Source: Treponema ruminis (GTDB lineage: Bacteria > Spirochaetota > Spirochaetia > Treponematales > Treponemataceae). Taken from it: a stretch of 64,000 nt of DNA. Position numbers and translations under genes: made by a program. The notes beneath the pieces were generated by a model. That model saw only the letters and a list, made by a program, of their open reading frames with translations, was not told the DNA's origin and made no database searches. The DNA lies in NCBI GenBank assembly GCA_017161305.1, contig CP031518.1, positions 372,001 through 436,000 on the forward strand. Reading direction: 5' to 3'. This document shows positions 17,775-25,945 of the stretch, piece by piece. The number at the start of each line of letters is the position of its first letter. The first letter of the stretch is position 1.

Positions 17775-17835
17775 TCCGCCGTCTGGCGGATTACCGCCGG
17801 CCGGCAGATTAAGCTGATTTCCGCCAGACGGCGGA
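17775..17835. repeat. GC-rich 16-bp inverted repeat pair
   Basis: TCCGCCGTCTGGCGGA at 17775-17790 and its exact reverse complement TCCGCCAGACGGCGGA at 17820-17835 face each other across 29 bases that contain CCGCCGGCCGGC. The same CCGCCGGCCGGC occurs inside the relaxase gene near 17553, and a related TCCGCCGATTGGCGGA lies at 17640-17655. These stand out in AT-rich surroundings. They separate the relaxase and DnaC-like genes and could form a stable hairpin or bind a protein. Confidence 0.7.
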
Positions 17836-17844
17836 TTTCCTCCT

Positions 17845-18540
17845 TTAAGCAATCTTTCTTTTTCCAAGGCGGTAGCTTTCACCGACAAACTCAACAGACT
17901 TGCAGGTTTCAGTCAGTCGATCTACAACCGCATCTCCAAGCTTCTTTAACAAATCTTCTTTCTTCAGATTTGAAATCAAAACGGTAGGAAGCATGTTTTC
18001 GTATCGGCGGCGAAGAACGTAATTCAAAATTGCATCTTCCTTTGCCTGCTGCATTGAACGGCCAATCTCATCAATCACAAGCATTGGCGTTGTCGAATAA
18101 AAGTTCATCAGATTTACACGATTTGTTTCTGAATGAAAATCCATCGAACATTCATATTTGAAAATCATTTCTTCAACCGAAATAAAAGCGCCGCCAGCCT
18201 CTCGAATAATTGAAGCTCCAAGATGTGTTTTTCCAACACCTTTTGGACCAAGAAGCAGAAGGACTGAATCATTACTTTCCTGGCGTGAAAAATCGATGAC
18301 GGTTTGAAGACGAACTTCATCATCTTTATTTCTAGTCTTCCAGGTATCGAACGATTCATTCCAGTAGCGTTTTGGTACTCCGCTGTTTTCAAACTCCTGT
18401 TTCTTTTTAGCCAGTAATTCAAGCATACGTTCACGTTCAGCTTCCGCTTCTTTCTGGCGAACTAATTCTTCCAGCTCCGGAGTTGAAATCCATGTAAACT
18501 GCGGAATTATAAAATCATTCATTGTTTTAATATTTTCCAT
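17845..18540 (-). CDS. DnaC-like helicase loader ATPase
   Basis: The protein has 231 residues. A Walker A motif GPKGVGKT lies near residue 101, Walker B VIDEIG near 146, and the remainder follows the DnaC/IstB-like AAA+ pattern, ending in a sensor region (VVDRLTETCKSVEF). The N-terminal 70 residues are charged and helical, as in loaders that contact helicase. Known members load the replicative helicase at an origin. It follows the winged-helix replication gene on the same strand by 27 bases, and iteron-like repeats lie upstream, so it probably serves replication of the element. The start has a GGAGGAGC ribosome binding site. IstB-type transposition helpers look similar, but no transposase is nearby. 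Confidence 0.75.
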   Translation of the reverse strand: MENIKTMNDFIIPQFTWISTPELEELVRQKEAEAERERMLELLAKKKQEFENSGVPKRYWNESFDTWKTRNKDDEVRLQTVIDFSRQESNDSVLLLLGPKGVGKTHLGASIIREAGGAFISVEEMIFKYECSMDFHSETNRVNLMNFYSTTPMLVIDEIGRSMQQAKEDAILNYVLRRRYENMLPTVLISNLKKEDLLKKLGDAVVDRLTETCKSVEFVGESYRLGKRKIA

Positions 18541-18567
18541 TTCTGCTGCTCCTCCCTTTGTGCAAAT

Positions 18568-19218
18568 CTAAAATGGTAAATTGTCCAGAGTTTCCTGGCT
18601 TACTTCATCAACGCCTGTCTCTTTTACTGCCGTTATATTTGCTTTGTAAGCCCCTTTTTGTCTTTTTTGATTAAGCCATTTTCGTAATGTTTCAAAATCT
18701 GATTTTGGTTTTGCATTGTTTTCTTTTTTCCAGACTGAATAAGAATCCATCTCCTGATTTAAAATTGTCTCAGTACAATTTTGCAGCAGTTCAGATTTTT
18801 CAGATTCAGTCAGGAAGACATTTTTATGTTTCCCAAAAATCAGTTTTCTTGGTTCGTCATTTTTATATGGTGAAGTGTTTTCCATGCAAACCTGCGTTTG
18901 AATGGAATAATCCCTTTTAATGAAAAGCTTACGGTCTTCTACCTGACGATTAAATGCATTTCTGACTATTTCCGAGCTGACCAGCCCGGCTTTTCGTAAT
19001 TCAAGCAGCCAGTTATTTACGGTCCGCTTGCTTACGGAATTCAGTTTTGCAAAATAATCGTTGGTAGCAAAACAATAATCCTTTTTTGAAGAGAGAAATA
19101 AAATCTCTCCGTATAACAGCTTTGCTCCATCTGTCAGTTCTGGATTGGTTATAACCTCAGATGGAATCAGAATGTAAAAGTGCGATGAAGCTTTAGTTTC
19201 TTCATGCAGTTTTTCCAT
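18568..19218 (-). CDS. Replication-initiator-like winged-helix protein
   Basis: The protein has 216 residues. The N-terminal 95 residues match the winged-helix domain of plasmid and phage replication proteins (HTH_36/RepA-N style): FYILIPSEVITNPELTDGAK, then YFAKLNSVSKRTVNNWLLEL as the recognition helix region, then LVSSEIV as the wing. The remaining part is charged, with a WLNQKRQKGAY segment that could contact the loader. It lies directly upstream of the DnaC-like gene, the usual order for initiator and loader. Its start overlaps the small upstream gene by 17 bases. Likely binding target: the 20-bp repeats at 19751-19850. Confidence 0.65.
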   Translation of the reverse strand: MEKLHEETKASSHFYILIPSEVITNPELTDGAKLLYGEILFLSSKKDYCFATNDYFAKLNSVSKRTVNNWLLELRKAGLVSSEIVRNAFNRQVEDRKLFIKRDYSIQTQVCMENTSPYKNDEPRKLIFGKHKNVFLTESEKSELLQNCTETILNQEMDSYSVWKKENNAKPKSDFETLRKWLNQKRQKGAYKANITAVKETGVDEVSQETLDNLPF

Positions 19219-19402
19219 TCGGCATGTTCTCCATTTTTTTGAAACCGGTGTTTATTTCTGCAATATTTTTTCGCTCTGATGTTGTGAGCGTGTAATATTG
19301 CAGACGGCCATCATGAAATGTAAATGTGATTGTGCATTCTCCGAATCGTACAGGATGATTGTTTATATCCTGCAGAGCGGCTACAAAAGCGTTTTCGTTC
19401 AT
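19202..19402 (-). CDS. Small hypothetical protein of the mobile element
   Basis: The protein has 66 residues. It has a strong ribosome binding site (AGGAGGTGCTGC before ATG), overlaps the next gene by 17 bases and the previous one by four, so it is embedded in a tightly packed operon and is very probably real. It contains a beta-rich middle (CTITFTFHDGRLQYYTLTT) and a short basic end. No family recognised. Confidence 0.6.
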   Translation of the reverse strand: MNENAFVAALQDINNHPVRFGECTITFTFHDGRLQYYTLTTSERKNIAEINTGFKKMENMPNGKTA

Positions 19403-19671
19403 GCAGCACCTCCTGGAAGTTCCACCTCAACTTTTGCTGATTCTGGATATGGAATTTTTCTTCCACCTGTAGAACGGTGTGAAAGAATGTAAGCTTCCAG
19501 ATCTCCTCGGGCAAACAAGACTCGTTTTGAAAGTCTGATTCTTGGCAATTCTTCATCACTGATGAGGCTGTCTAAAGTGCTCAATCCGATTGAAAGAAGT
19601 GCTGCAGCTTCTGCACGTGTGAATAAAGTTTTTTCTGGAAACTCCACAATCATAGATTTTTCATTTTTCAT
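19399..19671 (-). CDS. Excisionase/MerR-type HTH protein
   Basis: I start at the ATG at 19671, preceded by GGAGG, giving 90 residues; an ATG 30 bases upstream lacks a good site. The protein carries a helix-turn-helix of the excisionase/MerR-like type (LFTRAEAAALLSIGLSTLDS and then ISDEELPRIRLSKRVLFARG), the pattern of small DNA-binding proteins encoded next to integrases. It heads the minus-strand replication operon and could act as excisionase or as operon regulator. The iteron-like repeats lie about 100 bases upstream of it. Confidence 0.7.
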   Translation of the reverse strand: MKNEKSMIVEFPEKTLFTRAEAAALLSIGLSTLDSLISDEELPRIRLSKRVLFARGDLEAYILSHRSTGGRKIPYPESAKVEVELPGGAA

Positions 19672-19750
19672 ATATTCGTCCTCCCTGTTTTTTTTTCTCA
19701 TTGCAATGGAAACTTGTAAAACTCAATTACATTCAAAATGATACAGTTGG

Positions 19751-19850
19751 CCGAAAAATAAAGATATACCAAAATAAAGTTTTTTCGCCCAATATAAAGA
19801 TTTTTCGCCAAATTTTGAGAAAAAACGCCAAATCGAATTTTTGACGAAAT
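19751..19850. repeat. Iteron-like 20-bp direct repeats
   Basis: Aligned in blocks of 20 from 19751, successive units end in ATACC, CGCCC, CGCCA and CGCCA; the motif TTTTTCGCC at 19781 and 19801 and AAAAACGCC at 19821 recurs at exact 20-base steps, and ATAAAG precedes it in three units. A 20-base spacing puts units on the same face of the helix, as in plasmid iterons. They lie in the 490-base gene-free stretch 19672-20160, upstream of the winged-helix and DnaC-like genes. The rest of that stretch is AT-rich with no gene that I can support. Confidence 0.55.
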
Positions 19851-20160
19851 TTTAGAGGAGATTTGCTTCAGTAATTTTATGCTGGGAAAAATTGTAAAAA
19901 AGTCATATTTTACGTGGGAAATATTTAAAATTAACATAGTAATTTAACTACTTGTAATATTATTTGTGCAGAATTTTTCACTAGGGGAGGGCTAAAATTT
20001 GCATGACATCGGGAAATTTTTTGCAATTAGCTCGAACGCAAAGTTGCGTTTTTGAGATTTTCTGAAGTCCTGTTTTTTGATGATTTTCGAAAGGTCTTTG
20101 AAGTTAAAAGAAAAAGGCTTCTAGCCTGTATCAAACAAACTGAAAGCCTCTTGAAAAGGA

Positions 20161-20328
20161 TTAAACTTCTATTGAATTTGCATCCTTGTTATCATCTTCA
20201 AGTTTTGAGTTCTTTGAAGAATCAAATAATTTCTTTAATGCTTCATTTGGTTCAGATGTATTCTCCAGTTCTGCCATAATAAGATCTATGTCTTTATTTG
20301 AAAGTTTAATAGTTTCAATTGTTTTCAT
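20161..20328 (-). CDS. Small acidic hypothetical protein
   Basis: I favour the ATG at 20328, which has AAGGA eight bases upstream (55 residues); an ATG at 20358 is in frame but has no site. The sequence, [20 protein letters not shown] then ALKKLF and an acidic tail, is helical and small. It follows the ParB-like gene on the same strand, and clustered CCGAGTT repeats lie just upstream. The position resembles a small partition or regulatory partner, but no family is recognised. Confidence 0.5.
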   Translation of the reverse strand: MKTIETIKLSNKDIDLIMAELENTSEPNEALKKLFDSSKNSKLEDDNKDANSIEV

Positions 20329-20360
20329 GTTTTTGTCCTTTTTACGTATTTCAAACATTT

Positions 20361-20421
20361 TAACTCGGTAAACCGAATTAAAATAATTTCTAACTCGATT
20401 TACCGAGTTAAACCGAGTTAG
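20361..20421. promoter_or_regulatory. Operator-like cluster of AACTCGGT half-sites
   Basis: Between 20361 and 20421 the DNA contains AACTCGGTAAACCGAATT, then AACTCGATTTACCGAGTT, then AACCGAGTTAG. The first two are near-palindromes that agree at all but two positions when one is reverse complemented; the third adds another half-site. The cluster lies just upstream of the small gene at 20161-20328 and downstream of the ParB-like gene. It is a good candidate for a binding site of a regulator or of the ParB-like protein. Confidence 0.6.
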
Positions 20422-20454
20422 AATTGAATTAAAATCAAGTTATAAAGTATTCAA

Positions 20455-20494
20455 GTAAACATACACACGAACATATAATCGTGTGTATGTTTAC
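20455..20494. repeat. Perfect 16-bp inverted repeat downstream of parB-like gene
   Basis: GTAAACATACACACGA at 20455-20470 pairs perfectly with TCGTGTGTATGTTTAC at 20479-20494 over an eight-base loop. It begins seven bases after the stop of the ParB-like gene. There is no T-run on the minus strand, so it does not look like a standard terminator. A partition-type centromere or a protein-binding site is possible. Confidence 0.6.
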
Positions 20495-20500
20495 CATAAT

Positions 20501-21313
20501 CTACGCAATTCCAAACCTTTGTGAAATACGAGCTGTATCTTCCTCAGAAAGATTTAGTTCTCCAAGATCCAGCTTAGCGATTCTCTTATCCTTTAGAATC
20601 TGTCCTTTCTTTCGGCCTCTTTCTAGTTCTGACAAAACGAACAAAACTCCCAGTTTGAATGAATCTTGATTAATGCCTTTCCCGGTATTTCCACTTTGTG
20701 TTACCGAGGCTTCCTCTGGTGATGCCTTTTTCTTAGCTTCAGCAGCCTTAATTATCTCATAAGCTTTGTTTATCGAAACACTCCCATTCTGAATCTTTTC
20801 CAGCAGTGCTGCATCCGCTTTCTTGGCAATTTCTCGCATTTTGCATACCTGACGAGCCGATTTATTAAGCTGTCGCCCGATTGCTTCATCAGATGAACCC
20901 TGTGCATTAGGATTAGAACGTCTGATTTCATCCAGCTTCAAGAATGCAGCAAAATACTCACCATCCGTTAGCCGGCGGGAATTAAGCTGCATCTTGTACT
21001 CATATTCAATCGTTTCATCACGTGAATCAAACTTTTTGATAATGACAGGAACCTTCTCAAGCCCAGCCTTCTTCGCTGCCATAAAGCGAGAATGTCCATC
21101 AACAATGATATAAGCCTCAGTTACGATAATAGGGCGCGACTTATCAAATCCGTTTACCCTCATATCATTTGCAATTTCAGCAACCTTGTCGTTTTCCTGC
21201 TGGAACACGTTCTTAAAATCTCTGTCAAAACGAAGCTGAGAAACTTCAACCAGTTTGATTTTTGCATTGTCTTTATCATTAGCCTTTTTATTCTTATTTC
21301 CAAAAATACTCAT
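20501..21313 (-). CDS. ParB-like partition/nuclease-domain protein
   Basis: The protein has 270 residues. Residues about 20-110 form the ParB/sulfiredoxin-like domain with IIVDGHSRFMAAKKAGLEKV, which holds the GHxR-type nucleotide-binding motif. Residues about 135-185 are the ParB helix-turn-helix (DEAIGRQLNKSARQVCKMRE). The C-terminal 60 residues are charged. Known members bind centromere-like sites and partition DNA, usually with a ParA ATPase. No ParA is visible in the window, so it may be an orphan ParB used for element maintenance or regulation. Two inverted-repeat clusters directly downstream are candidate targets. The integrase gene lies 50 bases upstream on the same strand. Confidence 0.75.
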   Translation of the reverse strand: MSIFGNKNKKANDKDNAKIKLVEVSQLRFDRDFKNVFQQENDKVAEIANDMRVNGFDKSRPIIVTEAYIIVDGHSRFMAAKKAGLEKVPVIIKKFDSRDETIEYEYKMQLNSRRLTDGEYFAAFLKLDEIRRSNPNAQGSSDEAIGRQLNKSARQVCKMREIAKKADAALLEKIQNGSVSINKAYEIIKAAEAKKKASPEEASVTQSGNTGKGINQDSFKLGVLFVLSELERGRKKGQILKDKRIAKLDLGELNLSEEDTARISQRFGIA

Positions 21314-21363
21314 AATTCAATTCTCCAAAGTTTTCGTTGCATAAATTTAAGTTTGATTACGAT

Positions 21364-22728
21364 TTATTCATAATCCTTTTTTTCGTCTTTTTTTTCTTCA
21401 GGAAGCATTTTTACTTCTACGTTCTTTATCTCTGATTCAGTTTCATCAAATCCAAGGATTGGAAGAAGTAGCTTTTCTTCTACAGAGCGAAGTTTTTCAA
21501 GCGCTTTTTCTTGTTCCATGTGTGCTGCATAGTGATCAAGCATTACTTCTGTTTTATGTCCTGAACTTGTCATCAAAACGCGTTTATCAGCAACCTCATC
21601 ACTCATACGGCTACACCATAAGTGGCGCCATGCATGGAAAGTGATTTTATCCGGTTCAGAATAACCAATGTTTTTCAGAACTCGTCTAAGAAACTTAAGC
21701 CAGTTCTTTGGATCTGTAGGATGGTCAGGAGTCAGTCCCCAAAAAACAAAACCTTTCATTTTCTGTCTCCAGGGATTAGCCTGAGCCTGTGCAATTAATA
21801 GGTCTCGAAGCTGTGGAGGAATAAGAACTTCACGCTCTTCACCGTTTTTACATTCTTTAAGCCCTTCACTTAGTCTCCAAGAATGTCTTACATACAAGCG
21901 GTCTACTCCAATGTCTTCAAAACGAAGTGCTGCAACTTCACCTGCACGCATTCCGGTATAAAAGGCAACTGCGTTAGCAAGTTTTGCTACATCATTATCC
22001 CAGTCTGCGGCAAAAACTGCGGCGGCCTGTTCAAGTGTAAGGATTTCTCGCTTCTTTGATTTCTGGGAGCATTTCATGATTCCGTCAAAGCAATTTATTT
22101 CTGTAAGATTGTGGAAGAACGCCCATTTAAGAGGAATTGTTACGGAGCTTACAACAGAGTTGATAGTCTTTGGAGCAAGTTTCAGAACTTCTTCATCTTC
22201 AAAAAGGGCAGTGACATCATCATGCGTGATACAACCCACAGGTTTCCCTGCAACTGAAGGAAGCCAGTATTTTGTTGCTCTCAAGAGCATAGCTTCACAG
22301 TAGTCGCGGTGAATAGAGCCGCCTTTGAGTTTCTTTTCTTTGACGTACGGAGAAGATTCAAAAGCCCAGAATTCTTTGATATATTCATCAATAGGCTTAC
22401 TTTCTGGACTTGCCATCATAACTGCAGAATGAATCAAATTTCTTTCTTTTAGAATTTTGATAATGTTCTGGATGTCTTCACGTTCCAGATCAATAATTCT
22501 AAGAGAATTGAGAACAGAGATTTTGTCTAATCCGATTCGCTTGTCATCAACCGAATTAATTCTGCTTGGAAGTTTGTTATTGACGACCCATTCCATTACA
22601 ACGCGTTCAGCTGAGTTTCGGTCTCTGCTGCCGGTAGATCTGTTGTTGGAATAAGTGCCATCAGGGAGCTGTATTCTGGCATACCAAATACCAGAAGGCA
22701 TTTTAAATAAAAAATAAGGCTTAGCCAT
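21364..22728 (-). CDS. Tyrosine recombinase (integrase)
   Basis: The protein has 454 residues, typical for element integrases. The catalytic domain shows the first arginine in YTGMRAGEVAALR (near residue 260), HAWRHLW (near 364, HxxR), SGHKTEVMLDHYAAH with histidine and the nucleophilic tyrosine (near 399). The N-terminal part contains an arm-binding-like start (WYARIQLPDGTYSNNRSTGS) and a core-binding SAM-like domain. It faces away from the tRNA gene, 130 bases from its 3' end, which is the classical arrangement for integration into a tRNA. It very likely integrates and excises the element whose genes follow it. Confidence 0.88.
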   Translation of the reverse strand: MAKPYFLFKMPSGIWYARIQLPDGTYSNNRSTGSRDRNSAERVVMEWVVNNKLPSRINSVDDKRIGLDKISVLNSLRIIDLEREDIQNIIKILKERNLIHSAVMMASPESKPIDEYIKEFWAFESSPYVKEKKLKGGSIHRDYCEAMLLRATKYWLPSVAGKPVGCITHDDVTALFEDEEVLKLAPKTINSVVSSVTIPLKWAFFHNLTEINCFDGIMKCSQKSKKREILTLEQAAAVFAADWDNDVAKLANAVAFYTGMRAGEVAALRFEDIGVDRLYVRHSWRLSEGLKECKNGEEREVLIPPQLRDLLIAQAQANPWRQKMKGFVFWGLTPDHPTDPKNWLKFLRRVLKNIGYSEPDKITFHAWRHLWCSRMSDEVADKRVLMTSSGHKTEVMLDHYAAHMEQEKALEKLRSVEEKLLLPILGFDETESEIKNVEVKMLPEEKKDEKKDYE

Positions 22729-22858
22729 AGAACCTCACTTTGCAACAAAAACTTTGGTTTAAACCTCAGTTTAAATTAGGTGTGATTTCTACGCTAAGCC
22801 TTACTTTGATTAGGTTTAGTAGTAGTGTAAATCCTTATACCATAAGAACTTACTTGTA
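22729..22858. other. Candidate integrase arm-site/attachment region
   Basis: The 130 bases between the integrase start and the tRNA 3' end are AT-rich and hold short inverted and direct repeats: GGTTTAAACC, CAGTTTAAATTAGG and ATTAGGTTTAGT. Such repeats near an integrase often are arm-type binding sites. The core should include the tRNA 3' end. I found no second copy of the tRNA 3' end in the window, so the opposite end of the element is not identified. Confidence 0.35.
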
Positions 22859-22931
22859 TAGCTGGGGTAGGACTCGAACCTACGGCCTCCGGGTTATGAG
22901 CCCGACGAGCTGCCAACTGCTCTACCCAGCG
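22859..22931 (-). tRNA. tRNA-Met (CAU), initiator type
   Basis: The 73-base cloverleaf starts CGCTGGGTAGAGCAG at 22931 and ends with discriminator A at 22859; no CCA is encoded. The anticodon loop is CTCATAA. Initiator hallmarks are visible: the first base pair is broken (C1 opposite T72), the anticodon stem has three G-C pairs (GGG/CCC), and the D stem has an A11-T24 pair. The D-to-anticodon region (AGCTCGTCGGGCTCATAACC) closely matches bacterial tRNA-fMet. The integrase lies just beyond its 3' end. The gene appears intact. Confidence 0.92.
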
Positions 22932-22949
22932 TCGCAATGTTCGTGTATT

Positions 22950-23630
22950 CTACTCTGTAGTTTTATTTTTGTCAAGTGCTGCGAGATAAAAAATTCTACA
23001 TTCTACGGCGGCGAAAAGGATTGCTACGATTGCAAGCCAGTGGTAAATCGAGTTGAAGCTTGCGAAGAAGTTGTAGATTCCGTGGAGAAGGACTGCGTAG
23101 ATAAATGGCATGATGTTCTTTTTGTGGCGGCGAAAGTTCCAGATGTAGAGGCCGCTCAAGCCTGCGCAGAAAACGTGAATCGCCTGGGCCGTGAAGATGC
23201 GGTCGATTAAAAGCCGGACGACGATTTCTTTGCCGCCCTGTCCCTGAATTTCCTGAAATTTCTTGATGATGTAAATCACTGATTCAAAGCCGCCGACTGT
23301 GAGGCCGTAAAGGACTACGCAGCAGAAAAATGTGCTTAAAATCTGTTTTTTCTGGGGTAGCAGGCACAAAAAGAGCATTTTCATGGTTTCCTCGATGAGG
23401 CCGTTGAATAGAATCGCGGTAATCATGACTGAGGCGAATGTGTAGCCTGTGAAAACCGGAAGGCTGAGGACGTAAAACTGAATCATTGATGTCGGAATCA
23501 CGGTGACCAGCGCGAGAAGGCCGGCAATCAGGCAATATCTGATTTTGAGTTCTTTATTGAGAATCACTGCGAGCACGAAAAAGAGTGCCGCCGGAATGAA
23601 TGAAATTCCTAAAAGTGCGTACAAATTCAT
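22950..23630 (-). CDS. PrsW-type intramembrane metalloprotease
   Basis: I start at the ATG at 23630 because the -10 box TAGAAT (23638-23643) lies exactly seven bases before it, so the mRNA would begin at this codon; an ATG at 23636 is almost inside the box. The protein has 226 residues and about seven hydrophobic helices. Motifs of the PrsW/CPBP superfamily are visible: IEETMK (near residue 82) and LLHGIYNF (near 185), supplying Glu and His for a membrane metal site. Members cleave membrane proteins such as anti-sigma factors. It is divergent from the shikimate kinase gene, with promoters back to back. Confidence 0.72.
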   Translation of the reverse strand: MNLYALLGISFIPAALFFVLAVILNKELKIRYCLIAGLLALVTVIPTSMIQFYVLSLPVFTGYTFASVMITAILFNGLIEETMKMLFLCLLPQKKQILSTFFCCVVLYGLTVGGFESVIYIIKKFQEIQGQGGKEIVVRLLIDRIFTAQAIHVFCAGLSGLYIWNFRRHKKNIMPFIYAVLLHGIYNFFASFNSIYHWLAIVAILFAAVECRIFYLAALDKNKTTE

Positions 23631-23677
23631 GGGCATTATTCTATCATTTTTTCGAAAGAAGAACTATAATCTTTTCC

Positions 23678-24268
23678 ATGAGTTCGATTATTCTTTTGGG
23701 AATCAAACACTGCGGAAAGTCTACGCAGGGGAAGATGCTGGCAAAGTATTTTGACTGCCCGTTTTTTGATACTGATGATGAAGTCACCGAGCTGACTGGC
23801 AAAAATCCGCGGCAAATTTATAGCGAGCAGGGCAAGGAAGCATTTCTTGAGGCCGAAAAACTTGCCTGCGAAAAGCTTGCTGATAAACTTTCTTCTATTA
23901 ATAAGGCTGTTATTGCGACCGGCGGAGGTATCTGCAACAATCCGGCTGCCCTTGAAGTCCTGCACAAGCTCGGAACTTTTGTCTTCCTCAATGCTGATGA
24001 AAAAACTGCGGCCAACCGTATTGTCTGGGAAATCAAATACGACTCAGACGGCAAGATGATGAATCTCCCGGCCTACATAGCGAACAAAAATCCTGCCAAT
24101 GTAAAGGAAGTCCGTGCAATCTTTCACGACTTTTATATGGAGCGCCAGAAAATTTACAAGGACCTGTGCGATATCGAAGTCAAAATGGAACATTCTGCCA
24201 GCAAACATAACAATATGGAAAGAATTTTGAGCAAACTTAATGACGGAGACCGAACTGCAGAAAATTAA
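23678..24268 (+). CDS. aroK: Shikimate kinase
   Basis: The start is the ATG at 23678, giving MSSIILLGIKHCGKST as the correct N-terminus; longer frames lack a site and overlap the divergent promoter. The protein has 196 residues. Walker A is GIKHCGKST (residues 8-16), DTDDEV near 32-37 binds shikimate and magnesium, and ATGGGIC near 86-92 is the substrate-binding glycine loop. It phosphorylates shikimate in aromatic amino acid synthesis. It is monocistronic as far as I can see. TATAAT at 23665-23670 sits seven bases before the start and no Shine-Dalgarno is present, so translation is probably leaderless. Confidence 0.85.
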   Translation: MSSIILLGIKHCGKSTQGKMLAKYFDCPFFDTDDEVTELTGKNPRQIYSEQGKEAFLEAEKLACEKLADKLSSINKAVIATGGGICNNPAALEVLHKLGTFVFLNADEKTAANRIVWEIKYDSDGKMMNLPAYIANKNPANVKEVRAIFHDFYMERQKIYKDLCDIEVKMEHSASKHNNMERILSKLNDGDRTAEN

Positions 24269-24372
24269 CAAATAAATTCTTTCTTTATGGACAGTTAGAA
24301 AATTTTTGCTATAATTTTAAACCTAATTAAATAATTTTTTCCTTAATTGAACTAAAGGAGGCGAGATTTCGT

Positions 24373-25942
24373 ATGAGCGAGTCAAAGGGAAAAGGTCTTT
24401 TTAATAGTTTAAAAGTGAAGGTTGGCGGATTTTCTGTCTGTATTCTGGTTGTTGTGGCTGTCATTTGAAGAAAGAAAATCCTGCATAAAGGAACTGGTCC
24501 GCGGAATCCGCTATGGAAGTGACGGATATTTTTGGATTGATACTTTTGATGGCGACAATGTTTTGCTTCCGCCCAAGCCTGAGACCGAAGGAACAAACCG
24601 TCTTGACTGGACTGACCAGGACGGAAAGCATATGGTCAGGGATTTTATCGAAATCGGAAAATCTGATGCGGGCGGTTTCTGTGATTTTAAATTCCCTAAG
24701 CTGGGAAGTGACAAGCCTGAGCCGAAGAGGTCTTTCACGGCTCCCTACCGGCCTTATTCCTGGGTTGTCGGCACTGGAAATTATATCGATGACATTGACA
24801 TTGCAGTTGCAAAAGAAGAGAACGAGCAGCTTTCTTTGTTCCGAAAGATTCTGACCCAGCAGGTTCTGATTGGATTTATCGTTGTTATTATCGCATGTAT
24901 TATCTTCGTTTTGGTTATCGTGCATATTTTCGTTCATCCGATTGCGCGAATCACGGAAAATTTCAAGGATATTTCTGAGGGTGAAGGTGATTTGACGGCA
25001 AAACTTCCTGTTTCCGGAAATGATGAAATTGCCCGGCTCAGTGAATATTTTAACCGCACGATCGAAAAACTTCGGACAGCAATCGCTCACATCAAGACAA
25101 ATGCGGGCAACATGCAGTCTCTTGGCGATTCTCTCGCCGGTAATGTTTCCAACACGGCCAATGCAATCAGTCAGATTGTCTCAAATATTGACGGCATAAA
25201 TGTCCAGATTGCAGATCAGAGCCGGGGCGTGCATCAGGCGGCAGATGTCGTCGATACAATTGCATCGAATATTTCCCAGCTTGACGGCATGATTGAAAGA
25301 CAGTCTTCCAGCGTTTCGGATGCTTCAAGCGCTGTAGAAGAGATGATCGGCAACATTGCTTCGGTCAACTCTTCCGTAGACAAAATGGCGGCTTCATTTA
25401 CAATCCTCGCCCAGAACACAGACACTGGCGTAAACAAACAGAAGGATGTTAACGAGCGAATCCAGCAGATTGAGGAACAGAGTAAGATGCTTCATGACGC
25501 CAATCTTGCAATCGCGAGCATTGCTTCCCAGACAAATCTTCTTGCTATGAACGCGGCAATTGAGGCTGCCCATGCGGGTGAGGCATTCGCAATCGTATCA
25601 AATAAAATCGGTGAGACGGAACAGCTTGTCACTCACATTAAGAATGCAATGGAAGAGCAGAATGAAGGTTCAATCCAGATTAACAATGCTCTGCGCGGCA
25701 TGAATGACAGTACCGGTGAAGTAAGACAGGCTTCAAAAGATATTGCGGGCAGAAACGAGCTTATTCTTGAGGAAATGCGCAAGCTTCGAAATTCAACTGA
25801 ATCCATGAGCCGGGGTGTCGAGGAAATTTCCGGCGGTGCCCATAGAATCGGTGAAAGCGGTGATGTACTTGCGAAGAATTCCAGCGAAGTTCGTGATGCA
25901 ATCGAAGAAATTTCTTCGCAAATCAATTTGTTTAAGGTTTAA
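24373..25942 (+). pseudogene. Methyl-accepting chemotaxis protein, broken
   Basis: The gene begins normally with ATG at 24373 (AAGGAGGCGAG site) and the first membrane helix (FSVCILVVVAVI), then stops at TGA 24466-24468. In another frame the sequence resumes in the middle of a single Cache sensor (YGSDGYFWIDTFDGDN and later PYSWVVGTGNYIDDID), then a second membrane helix, HAMP and signalling domain. So roughly the first half of the sensor is deleted. A second, in-frame loss of about 48 residues is evident where HAGEA joins FAIVSNKIGETEQL: the intact receptor at 52121 has GKGFAVVADEIRKLSE and more between these points, the conserved tip-adjacent region. The long downstream frame could only give a non-signalling fragment. 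Confidence 0.8.
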
Positions 25943-25945
25943 TCC

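Noticed and set aside
22950-23210. Plus-strand frame (156 residues) covering the initiator tRNA and PrsW gene end
   Set aside because: It reads through the tRNA and runs antisense to a clear membrane protease.
24422-25942. Intact 506-residue chemoreceptor starting at 24422
   Set aside because: The true N-terminus is in another frame at 24373 and stops at 24466; the long frame lacks the first membrane helix and half the sensor, so it is a broken gene.
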